64,000 nt of DNA from Bryopsis sp. KO-2023. Its lineage: Eukaryota > Chlorophyta > Ulvophyceae > Bryopsidales > Bryopsidaceae. How positions within the stretch are numbered: the first letter of the stretch is position 1; the number at the start of each line of letters is the position of its first letter. Position numbers and translations under genes: made by a program. The notes below the pieces were generated by a model. It was not told the origin of the DNA and did not search any database. It saw only the letters and a list, made by a program, of their open reading frames with translations. The stretch lies in contig BSYQ01000007.1 of NCBI GenBank assembly GCA_030272585.1, positions 121,001 to 185,000 on the forward strand, in the 5' to 3' direction. Positions 38,512 through 47,108 of this stretch are shown here, piece by piece.

Positions 38512-39504
38512 GGAAGGGGTGTTGCATGATTTGAGAGGAGACCTGATGAGTAGCGTCGAGTGCAACTGCTGGGCCCAAGCTGATGACAACTTCATCCCCA
38601 GTCCTGGAAACAGCGACTGCCCCCCTTTCCAGGTTCAAAACCATTGCATGTTTCTCAACTCGAGGATTGGTCCTACAATGGTAGAAGAAATGTGATTTAA
38701 TTACCAAAACACAGGGGAAAAACCGAAACTGAAACACTGGCTAGCAACGAATTTGCCAGAGGGCAAATCCTGAACGAATGACAGACTATGTACAAATAGG
38801 CACAGCCCTACATCAGCAACCCATGCAGTTCAAATCAACGATTCGAAAACAATTGAGAACTGCTTTCGAACATAGCATAGATTACCAATATGTGAAGGAA
38901 TCGTACCTTATGCAGCGACCCAAGAATATGCCAAATTGTGGCAAGAGCTTGTGGGCTTTGGATTTCTTGAGGGTGTTTCTAGACGCTTCTGAGCATCTCG
39001 CCTGAAGTTCAGCGACCCCCAATGGCACTAAATCATCAAATAATTCCACCACCAATCTGCCAAACAAGAAAATCAAGGAACCTGAGCAAGTACTCACCAG
39101 AGAAAGCCAGTGCAAATGAATTAAAAACTACTCTTTTTTTAATGATCTTCCAGCTCACCACGCATGTGTGTATGAACCTTAGCGAAGTTCTTACAAGGGA
39201 AAATAGGTACATTGGGTATTTTGCAGCTATTGAAAGGAGGCACAAAAAAATGGTCGCGTGCTTCTTACCTACCAGCACTTTTCCCTCCGATGGCGACGTC
39301 CAAGAAAACGTTTGGCCTCGTCACGTTTGTTTCGGGAAGAGTCGCGACGACAGGTTGCCTACGCGCTTCTCTCGCTTTTTCAACGTCAGGGTGAACCCCT
39401 GTTTTCAAAAACAGCTCCATGTTTTTCCGCAACTCTGCGTTCGAATACGTAGCCCTCTGTCTACCCGAACGCACCCCCAGCGCCTCCCCGACGAAACGTG
39501 TCAT
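37615..39504 (-). CDS. Degenerate cyclophilin-type protein with acidic C-terminal tail
   Basis: Five exons join in phase to 295 residues: 39269-39504, 38907-39056, 38543-38672, 38053-38270 and 37615-37768. The order of motifs is that of cyclophilins, which are peptidyl-prolyl isomerases. NVFLDVAIGGKSAG then RLVVELFDDLVPLGVAELQA match the first strands and helix. RGAVAVSRTGDEVVISLGPA matches the GxxxMA...FFI strand region. QVVGKVTLGTEVLDQVDELV matches FGKVxxGxxVxDxI, and IAVTRCGA the last strand. The block holding the catalytic Arg (FHRxxxxFMxQGGD) is replaced by LLPQFGIFLGRC, so isomerase activity is unlikely. The ~75-residue N-terminal and ~70-residue C-terminal extensions are unusual; the latter has a basic patch (NRSKRGR) and ends in DSDSSDDDGD, suggesting a nuclear protein. 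It is divergent from the DUF2358 gene (447 bases apart). Confidence 0.85.
38481..38513. repeat. T10-G23 homopolymer tract in cyclophilin intron
   Basis: Ten T followed directly by 23 G (38491-38513) lie within the intron between cyclophilin exons 3 and 4. On the transcribed sense strand it reads C23-A10. It may form a G-quadruplex on the plus strand; length may be affected by assembly. Confidence 0.85.
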
Positions 39505-39951
39505 ATTGAGCTGAAAGCGTTCTGGTTGCAGAAGGAGAAGGTAGTGGACAATTTCGGCAAGAAACGCGCGTCGAGAAGCGCAATCCGCTGAAAGAAATAG
39601 CTCACAATGCCAATTGCGCGTTGGATTTGGCAAACTAGCAACCCAGTACTGTACAGAAACGCTGGGGGCGAATCTACGCCCACGTGACTGAATCCAGGCC
39701 CGCACATGTTCTCTGATTCTGTTGGAAATTTCCTTTAAAGGACATTCTTCAGCAAGCTTGCTCTGTTGAAAAGGGAAAAGCTTCGTCTTTCGTGCGGTCC
39801 ACTGGTCGATCGATTGCGGAGCCTCGGCTTTGAACGTCTTTCCACGTGTTGACTTAGCTACTGGTCCCCTCCATCAAGGCGCTGCGCATACAGTCGTGAA
39901 CTGAACCCCATCCACGTTTCTGGCGAAGTCTAGTTTGGCCATTCGGAGAAA

Positions 39952-41320
39952 ATGGAGCTGGTGGGCCCGCGAACCTGTTCCTTGGGCACCTGCCCGCGCT
40001 CGTCGAAACAGAATCGCTTGACGTCGAGTGGGTTTGCCGAAGCGAGACACCGCAGTCGATTTTGCAGAGCTCGTCGCAGCGCCACCTCAATGGGCTATTG
40101 TTCGAGTGATGCCAAAAGCGAGGGTTTGGTTATTTTGGGACTCCCGACCGCTGCCCCCACCGCGCACCTCCTCAAAGACGCTCGCAACTCTGCGAAGTGT
40201 GGCGAGGAGAGCAAGGCGCGGTTGGAGCGCGGGTTAGCAGTGGACCTCTTGCGCGAACACCTGCCCAATTTCTTCAAGGAACAGGGTCCAATGGATATTT
40301 TCTCGGAGAACGTCGTGTTCGTGGACGATATCACACCGCATCTCGGTCTGCAGAGGGTGACAGCCGTCGGGAAAGAGAATTATGCCTCGTTGCTTTGGCA
40401 AATGAGGTTCCATGCTTCTTTGTTTTGCAGTGGAGTCCAGGTGACTACTGACTAGACAGCAATTTTTATTTTTTTTATTTTTTTTTTGTTTTGTGAAGGA
40501 CATTCACTGCACTTGCCCTGGTCTGGCAAATCTGGAAACTGTTTGAATTCTTTCTTAATAAACAAAAATCCTGAAGGGACATAGTCACCTCTACTCCAAT
40601 GTGTTGCCTTTTTGTTTTCGGCAGTTCAGTCCAATTAAACATCACAGGAATAGCTCATTTTTTGCCTTTTGGAATTAGTAGTTTAATTTAAAAAAAGACA
40701 TTTAATGGGGAGAATAGAAAGTGTCTAATCTTTATTTATTCGAATTGAGTATAACAGTCTGTCAGAATTGAACTGGGGTTTCCTGCAAGTTTTTGACTGG
40801 CATGGCTTGAAAAAACAAAGTATCTGGGTTTATTCCAGAATGGCACATCTTTATTTCAAAATAAACTCTGGTTGATTACATGAGATGAAATACAAAAATT
40901 ACAGAGTAAAAATGTTGCAAACAAAATATTGGTTGGGTTAATGACAAAAATCCTTGGAAAATAGTGGTCACTTTCTGTTATGGACAGTTTTTTTTCCCCC
41001 TGGCTTCCAGCTTCATGTTTACAATTATATTCAATTGTAATTCTTTTTTTTTCTTGCAGGTGGATATTCTTAGATTCTGGCAACCCAGCCCTGACAAGAT
41101 ATTGGTTCGATGGGAGATCACTTTTTGCCCCCGTGTGTTGAATGGCGTTTATGGAACTAAAATGAGCTTCGATGGAACCTCCGAATTCGATTTCAACAGG
41201 GAGGGCAAAATTTGCCGGCATAGGGTGGACATCCTTAACACCGATGGTCTGAAATTCAACTTGAACCTTCATTTTCTTCTTCAGCATAACAATATTCACA
41301 CCCCTGTTCCCACATGCTAG
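39952..41320 (+). CDS. DUF2358 (SnoaL/NTF2-like) protein, likely organelle-targeted
   Basis: Two exons (39952-40440 and 41060-41320) join in phase 0 to 249 residues. The first ~55 residues are rich in Arg, Ser, Cys and Ala with few acids (CSLGTCPRSSKQNRLTSSGF), consistent with a mitochondrial or plastid transit peptide. The domain begins with VDLLREHLPNFFKEQGPMDI and continues FSENVVFVDDITPHLGLQRV, the DUF2358 pattern LRxDyPxlF...DIxFxDP. The second exon gives VDILRFWQPSPDKILVRWEI and FDGTSEFDFNREGKICRHRV, matching the RW and G-x-S-x-F-x-x-x-x-x-GxIxxH strands. The fold is SnoaL/NTF2-like; function is unknown in all lineages. The ATG at 39952 has A at -3. A polypyrimidine tract precedes the acceptor. 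Confidence 0.85.
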
Positions 41321-42534
41321 GGCACCTCTGCGGATCAAATTTCGTGCGTGTGTATTGCCTTTTTTTTGTTTGACAGCCTGTCTTGTAGCTGAAAATGCAT
41401 CGGGATATATATGATTACAAATATATATTTTCATTTTCAGTTGGGAAAAAAGGAAGGTGAAAAATTGTGAAATATGATTTCGGGAAAGTGAAAAAGGGGA
41501 AGAATCATAAAAAAAGAAAAACATATGAATTCGTTTGTTTGATTGCTTGAATTTGATTGGAGAGATGCGATGTGAGGGGGGAGGAATGAATTTTATTTGT
41601 ATAGGATCTTTTAGGGGTGGGGTTTTAGAAGAGTTGGAACTGGGAAATGATGGGGAGTTTCCGAGAGTAGGATTTGAGGCCATGATCCTTTAGCGTCCGG
41701 ATGTCTGTCTGCACATTTTTAACCGCAATGGAAAGTGCGTTTTTTTTGTCAGTTTTCGTTTTTGGAATTCGAGGGGTCAATATTTGATACCGTTACATGC
41801 AGTGGAATGAAGTTCGTTTCCTATTTGAGGACATACAGTTTTTGCTGCGAACGAGTTTTGAAACCACAGATCCCAATTTTATACTGATTTGAATGGTGGA
41901 CAGGATGGGAAGGATCAGGGGGGTCTGTTATCTTGGGTGTGTTGGGTTTCCAACCGACCTTGGTGGTTGGCAAAGGTTTATTATGCATGGTTTTTTTCCA
42001 TTTTTTTTTTTTTCAATGTGGTGCTGGCAATTAGACTTTTGATAGGATTCATGTTGAAAAGAACAAAAATCTACCTGTAAGATCAGGGGTGGTTGAGTGT
42101 CACCAGGAAGAATTTGTTTGAGATTGGTATGATCTGAGGATTATTTTGTTCATGATCAATGCAAGGGAAACAGCGATGTCGGGACTGAACTGAAGTGCAT
42201 AAGCTTTTACACCTTCAGCCAGAAATTGGTCCACCTTTCCTTTCAATTAAAATATTGCTGCTTGGAATGGGTCCTCCCCTCACCTCTGTCAGATGATAGA
42301 AACAAAACCACAAAATGAAGGGAATTAACATCAATCTAAAGAAATTTTCATGCAAACTTCGACCTGCAACTTCCATCTGATCTTTATAAAAACGCTGGGT
42401 GGCATCTTCGCTTGCAATCTTTTCTGGTTATCTTATGCAAGATAACTCACCAAGATATCTAAGATTCTTAAGACAACTCACTGGAGGACATCTTTTTGCT
42501 AACATTTCTTCTTAGCGCAACGGTGCGCCAAAAA
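41321..42534. other. Intergenic region, no supported gene
   Basis: This holds the DUF2358 3' UTR and about 1 kb of AT-rich sequence with short homopolymers. An ORF at 41889-42080 (+) has no features. Mobile DNA begins to the right. Confidence 0.4.
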
Positions 42535-42961
42535 TTAGCAGCGGGCTGACAAAAAACACTGGAAAGCATTGATGGTGTTACTCTGAAACAAATAGGAATC
42601 TCCTGAACCTGTTACCATGCCTGAATCACACCGTGATAGGCAAAGTACACATGGCTTTTTGTTGTGCAACCCGCATGCATTATACCATCTTCCACAATAT
42701 GGAACACAGAAAAGATGAAGCCTGTTCCAAGTCTGTTGAGAACATCTTTTTAAGATTTTTTGTGGCAAAGGAATTCGCAGCATACCAGAGAGTTCCCCCA
42801 GCAGCTTTCTAAACAGGAAGCAAAAGTCTTTAAATAATTTCCGCACCCCCCTTCGCAAATGCACAGCTTTGAAGAGTAACATAGATTCCTCACTAATATC
42901 CAGTCGCCAACCTATGAAGAAACTACATTCAGCACCTCTGGAAAGGAGTGGTGGTCCTGAC
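42535..42961 (-). pseudogene. Open frame with GATA-finger-like motif, cut by a hAT-type insertion
   Basis: On the minus strand a ~140-codon frame ends with a stop at 42535. It contains CSQQTWNRLHLFCVPYCGRW followed by YNACGLHNKK. The NACGL string is the hallmark of GATA-type zinc fingers (CNACGL), but here the Cys two before Ala is Tyr, and the Cys spacing is wrong. The frame enters at its 5' side from the foldback element at 42962, so any gene is disrupted there. It may be chance, a decayed GATA-like finger, or one exon of a spliced gene. Weak call. Confidence 0.2.
42954..42961. repeat. 8-bp target site duplication, left copy (hAT-type)
   Basis: GTCCTGAC directly before the CAGACC terminus; identical to 44267-44274. 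Confidence 0.85.
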
Positions 42962-43484
42962 CAGACCTGGGCGCCGACCCGTTGGACCGGACCGGACAGG
43001 ACCGGCAACCACTTTCTGGACCGGATTTGACCTTTCTTAGACAGGTCAAATCCGGTCTGGAAAGGTCAAATCCGGTCTAAGAAAGGTCAAATCCGGTCTA
43101 GTAAAGGCCACCTTTTCTAGACCGGATTTGACCTTTCTGGACCGGATTTGACCTTTCCAGACAGGTTGTCGCCTGTCTAGTACGGTCATACTCGTGTGAC
43201 CTGTTTTAGACCGGTGTGACCCTGTTTTAGACCGATGTGACGCCCAAGATGACCTGTTTTAGACCGACTCCAAGTCGGTCTGGACAGGTGGGCCGCCTGT
43301 CCAGACCGACCTGGCACCTGTCTAAAACAGGTCACACAATTAAGCACTTTTTTATGTGTTAATCGATTGGGAACTGATTCAATTGATTAAAGAACAAAGT
43401 ATTATTTATTATCTGCATTTTTAATGCATGAATGACGTGAGCCAAGCCCACCAGCCACCGACTAGAGGGAGTCGGTCGACTCAA

Positions 43485-43555
43485 GGAGGATTCGAACCCG
43501 GGTTGGCTAAGCTCGAGTCGAAGACACTATCACTAGTGGACCCCACCACAGGGAC
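43485..43555 (-). other. tRNA-like sequence with Pol III A and B boxes, left arm
   Basis: This is the mirror copy of the right-arm tRNA-like block, with its B box at 43488-43498 on the minus strand. The two promoters therefore point away from the palindrome centre. Confidence 0.6.
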
Positions 43556-43641
43556 GCTCAAAAGGGGGTCGTTACTTTTAAGTACCCGTTTAATTTTCCA
43601 AAATTAAACGGGTACTTAAAAGTAACGACCCCCTTTTGAGC

Positions 43642-43712
43642 GTCCCTGTGGTGGGGTCCACTAGTGATAGTGTCTTCGACTCGAGCTTAGCCAACCCGGG
43701 TTCGAATCCTCC
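43642..43712 (+). other. tRNA-like sequence with Pol III A and B boxes, right arm
   Basis: A B box GGTTCGAATCC sits at 43699-43709, an exact match to GGTTCGANTCC. About 40 bases upstream is TGGTGGGGTCCACTAGTG, resembling the tRNA 5' half with its A box. It looks like a tRNA-derived SINE head rather than a working tRNA: no CCA-pairing acceptor stem closes around it. The inverse copy is in the left arm. Confidence 0.6.
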
Positions 43713-44266
43713 TTGAGTCGACCGACTCCCTCTAGTCGGTGGCTGGTGGGCTTGGCTCACGTCATTCATGCATTAAAAATGCATATAATAAATAATACTT
43801 CGTTCTTTAATTAATTGAATCAGTTCTCAGTCGATTGATACACAATTAGCACGTTAAAAGTGCTTAATTGTGCGACCTGTTCTAGACAGGCTCCAGGTCG
43901 GTCTGGACAGGCAGCCCACCTGTCCAGACCGACCTGGAGCCGGTCTAAAACAGGAGAACAACCCTGTCAAGACAGGGTCGTTCCGGTTTTAGACAGGTCA
44001 CATCGCCGGTCTAATAAAGGCGAAATGTGGGTGTGACCTGTCTAAAAACGGAAAATCTGTCAGAAAACCGGTCCAGATTTCTGCAGATTTCCGAGGTTGA
44101 CTGGACCGGAGTGGACAGGACCGGACAGGTCACAACCTGTCCGGTCTTGCAAGGACCGGCGTTTTTTCGTTGGACCGGACAGGACCGGACAGGTCAGCCG
44201 GTCCATGGACAGGTTGGACCGGACCGGACCGGTTTTTCGCTGCCGGTCCGGTCGGGCCCAGGTCTG

Positions 44267-44274
44267 GTCCTGAC
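44267..44274. repeat. 8-bp target site duplication, right copy (hAT-type)
   Basis: GTCCTGAC directly after the GGTCTG terminus; identical to 42954-42961. Confidence 0.85.
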
Positions 44275-44454
44275 AGCGATGGTGAACAAATACTTTAAGC
44301 AAAACAAAGTCTGACAATGAACATAAGGAAGCATACTAATGAAATTGTGAAAAGACCCTTTGTGAGTGTGCATCTGATGGAACATGCATGCAACAGTGTG
44401 AAAACAGAGTGGAAAAAAACGCGCGAAAGGAAACACAAGGTACTCCGTTCCCAC

Positions 44455-44496
44455 TGTAACGGTTGGTTATCGCAGCACTCGAGCTGGAACTACAAG
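44455..44496 (+). repeat. Outer element 5' LTR, first part
   Basis: These 42 bases (TGTAACGGTTGG to ACTACAAG) equal the first 42 bases of the 3' LTR at 62667-62708. The LTR resumes at 54103 after the nested insertion. The last five bases (ACAAG) are the target site copied by the Gypsy insertion. Confidence 0.92.
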
Positions 44497-44884
44497 TGAT
44501 ACAAACGTTGGAACAAGATAGACTAGTCGAGTGGACTTACGTCTAGAGCACGGAAACACTTTCAAACAAGGAACTTTACAATAGTCCAAGTTACAATAAG
44601 GCTGTGGTCCGGGCCGAATAAGTATTCGGCCGGGCCGACAGCCTGTCCAACCCTTTCATCCAACTCAGCGTCCTAATGGCCCCTTGGCCGTGTCCTAATG
44701 GACCCTAAGCTGAATGTGAGGCTCCAGGCCGAACTGAGGGTTGCCACCTCAGAGGCGGCCTGGTCCTCTCCCTTAATGTGTGGCTATGATGATGGTGAGC
44801 TGGTTCGGTCCGACTACTGTCAGGCCGAACCACGTGTTGGGTGAGTGGGCCGAACCGCGTGTCATACGACGGACGTTCGTATCA
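44497..44884 (-). repeat. Gypsy 3' LTR
   Basis: 388 bases, identical by eye to 53710-54097. On the coding (minus) strand this is the downstream LTR. A purine tract (GTGGGGGGGAAGTGGT) abuts it at 44885-44900. Confidence 0.95.
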
Positions 44885-45563
44885 ACCACTTCCCCCCCAC
44901 GCAAGTACGCGCCTCGCGTACCCAAGTAACCGAAATTTGGGGGTTACACTCACACATACGCATAGACACACACAAAACGCTTTCAAGGCATCCAACAAGC
45001 CTGTAGCTTTTAAGGGAGTCAAATAATGTATAACCTTCGCTGAAATTAAAAGAGTGTTCAAAAACTCTAAGCGAATTATCAACAAAAATCAACCAAATGA
45101 TAAGGCTGCCACCTGCAGGCCGAATCATGTACTGTAAACCAGCTAACTGTTTGCACAAAGCAACCCATAAGGTCCAAATTCAGATTCCCTTATAAGTATC
45201 CAGAAAGCAGGTGATTGACCCAGCCTGGCCAATCCACTTGTATAAAAACCATTGGGTCAGAACTCAAAACAAAATAACCCAGTTCTGGACCTGAATGTCC
45301 CTTATCCAGAAAATAACCCAATAACCCTCCCAGGGTTGGTCTAAGCATTGTTTACCCCTACTGTCCTCCCTCAGGAATCAAAACAGTAAAAATCATAAAA
45401 ATCAGTCTGGCCCTTGTATAACCCTCAGAAAAACATACTGCAGAAAATCAACATAGGAAAAACTCAGCCCAATCCAAGGGCTCCCACCATGTCACTGTAA
45501 AACACACCCAAACATCCCTTGCCCTTCCCTTTTGTCTCTCTTTCGTTCCCGATCCCAGTTCGC

Positions 45564-46787
45564 TTATTTCTGCGACCTGGTTCTCGGCCCATGCCTCTTG
45601 GGCGTTGCTGGGCTGTGTGGAGGGAGCGGAAGACGAGTCGCCGAGGAAGGTGCCGATGGTTGGTCTGGTGATGGTGGTGGGTGGCTCGGCTGGCGGTGCG
45701 ATCTTGCTGCTCCTGGGAGTTCCAAGCCGAGAGCCTGGAAATACTGGTCGTTCCAGGTTCCGACCTGTTCTTTAAGCTTGCCAGGCCAACGACCCTTCAG
45801 CGCTGCCTTGGTACAGCTTGGACAGTCCGGGAGTGGGGCGTCGAAGGGGAGGATCGGCTTGACGCCTTGGGTTCCCTCGCCGATGAGGTCCTGTATGCGC
45901 GGGAGGTAAGGTCCTCCTGCTTCGTCGGCCGAGATGAGGGCTCCCGCCCTGGCCGCGATCCTCAACCCCACATTGTGTTTTTTGCACAAAAGATGCCCTT
46001 TTTCGCAGAGCACGCGATCCAATCCTGGACGGGGAGCTTCCCTCGGGTATGCGCAAGCTGCGCAGGCGAATGTGGTCGGAGCGGGTGCTGGAGGTGGTGG
46101 TGGAGGTAGGGACGATGCCTTCGGGGGTTCCTCGGAGATCGGGTCGTCCTCACTCCCCGAGAGCAGAACTGGACCAGGCTTCGGCCTCGGGGGAAGAGCA
46201 TCCTCCAGGTCGGCGTATGGGTCCTCCGTGTAGTCCCACAGCTGTTGCTCATCTTCCCCCTCGGCCTCCGCCTGGTCCACCTCCATCGCCTCGTCCAGTA
46301 TGAACCTTCCTACCCCTCGGCCCTTGAGCTTCCTTGACCGTTTTCGTCGCGGCACCACCACCTTCAGTGGGGTCGACGATGGTCCCTCTGGTGGCCTTTC
46401 CGCGGCGACTTCTTCTTGTACCGAGTCTTCCACCGTTTCGGTTTCCACGTGCTCTTTTTCTTTTTCTTTTTCCTCGGCCAGAGGTTGGTCCATTTCCATA
46501 CGCTGCAGTCCACGGTTGAGGGTGTCGATAGCCTCGGTCATGGCTGTTTTCGCCAGCCTTTCCCTTTCCTGCCCCCACACTGCTGCTTGCCGAAACGCAT
46601 CCAAGCGCTGCGTTTTCAGCTGTTCCTCCAACTGAGCCACTTTCTCCTCAGCGGCTTTTGCCCGCTTCTCCGCCTCGTTGGCCCTATTTTGCCATTCGGC
46701 AAGTTCGGCCTCGAGCTTGTTCTTCTGCTCAGTGGACTGTCGCGCGTCCTGCAGAAATCGCTCCAAGTTGGCCGCTGTCAGATCCAT
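45564..46787 (-). CDS. Gypsy third ORF (coiled-coil, Cys-rich), downstream of pol
   Basis: 407 residues, separated from pol by 321 bases in the same frame. It begins MDLTAANLERFLQDARQSTE and forms a coiled coil (LEAELAEWQNRANEAEKRAK). A Glu-rich segment, a basic patch (RRKRSRKLKGRG) and an acidic patch follow. Then comes a Cys/His-rich region: CAACAYPREA, VLCEKGHLLCKKHN and CPSCTKAA, which could bind zinc. A Pro/Ser-rich tail ends it. There is no signal peptide or membrane segment, so it is not an env-type protein. The function is unknown; a nucleic-acid-binding or antisense-regulatory role is speculation. Typical chromoviruses lack such an ORF. Confidence 0.75.
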   Translation of the reverse strand: MDLTAANLERFLQDARQSTEQKNKLEAELAEWQNRANEAEKRAKAAEEKVAQLEEQLKTQRLDAFRQAAVWGQERERLAKTAMTEAIDTLNRGLQRMEMDQPLAEEKEKEKEHVETETVEDSVQEEVAAERPPEGPSSTPLKVVVPRRKRSRKLKGRGVGRFILDEAMEVDQAEAEGEDEQQLWDYTEDPYADLEDALPPRPKPGPVLLSGSEDDPISEEPPKASSLPPPPPPAPAPTTFACAACAYPREAPRPGLDRVLCEKGHLLCKKHNVGLRIAARAGALISADEAGGPYLPRIQDLIGEGTQGVKPILPFDAPLPDCPSCTKAALKGRWPGKLKEQVGTWNDQYFQALGLELPGAARSHRQPSHPPPSPDQPSAPSSATRLPLPPHSPATPKRHGPRTRSQK

Positions 46788-47108
46788 GGCTCCTCTTTCC
46801 TTTCTTTTCTGTGTTCGGCCGTGTGGGCTCTCTCTCTTTTTTTTTTCTCTGACTCAATCAAACAAAGGCTTTCTGTAGCGCCTTCGTTACTTCTCCTTAA
46901 ATTCGCCGATGAGGTACCGGTCAGACACAGTGCGCAACTGAAAGGTACACTCTGATGTGACGAGGGATGGGAATTCCCTCCGAACTTCCGAGGTACCGCC
47001 TCGTTTGAGGTACCGTCCCATTCCGGCCGAGGTTGACCTCATCAGTTCGTCATCATGACTTCCAACTCCCCCATCACCCTCGTCAGTTGCATCAGAAGCT
47101 TCCTCCAG

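Larger units (their letters stand above)
43414..43783. repeat. Inner near-perfect palindrome (184-base arms)
   Basis: The left arm (43414-43597) and right arm (43600-43783) are reverse complements by eye with a 2-base spacer. A transcript or single strand would form a long hairpin. Each arm contains a tRNA-like Pol III promoter block. The symmetry extends more loosely to the element ends. Confidence 0.88.
42962..44266. mobile_element. hAT-type non-autonomous foldback element
   Basis: The element is 1305 bases long, starts CAGACCTGGGC and ends GCCCAGGTCTG (terminal inverted repeats). It is flanked by a perfect 8-bp target duplication GTCCTGAC (42954-42961 and 44267-44274), the size made by hAT transposases. 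The interior is a near-complete palindrome. Outer arms are arrays of short ACCGG/AGACCGG-rich units; inner arms are an almost perfect 184-base inverted repeat centred at 43598/43599. No transposase frame is present, so it must move in trans. It inserted next to the GATA-like frame. Confidence 0.88.

Noticed and set aside
40856-41683. 275-codon minus-strand ORF
   Set aside because: Overlaps the second DUF2358 exon and its 3' flank in antisense; low-complexity composition.
43642-43712. Functional tRNA gene
   Set aside because: The B box is perfect, but the acceptor and anticodon stems do not close and the copy is mirrored inside a transposon.
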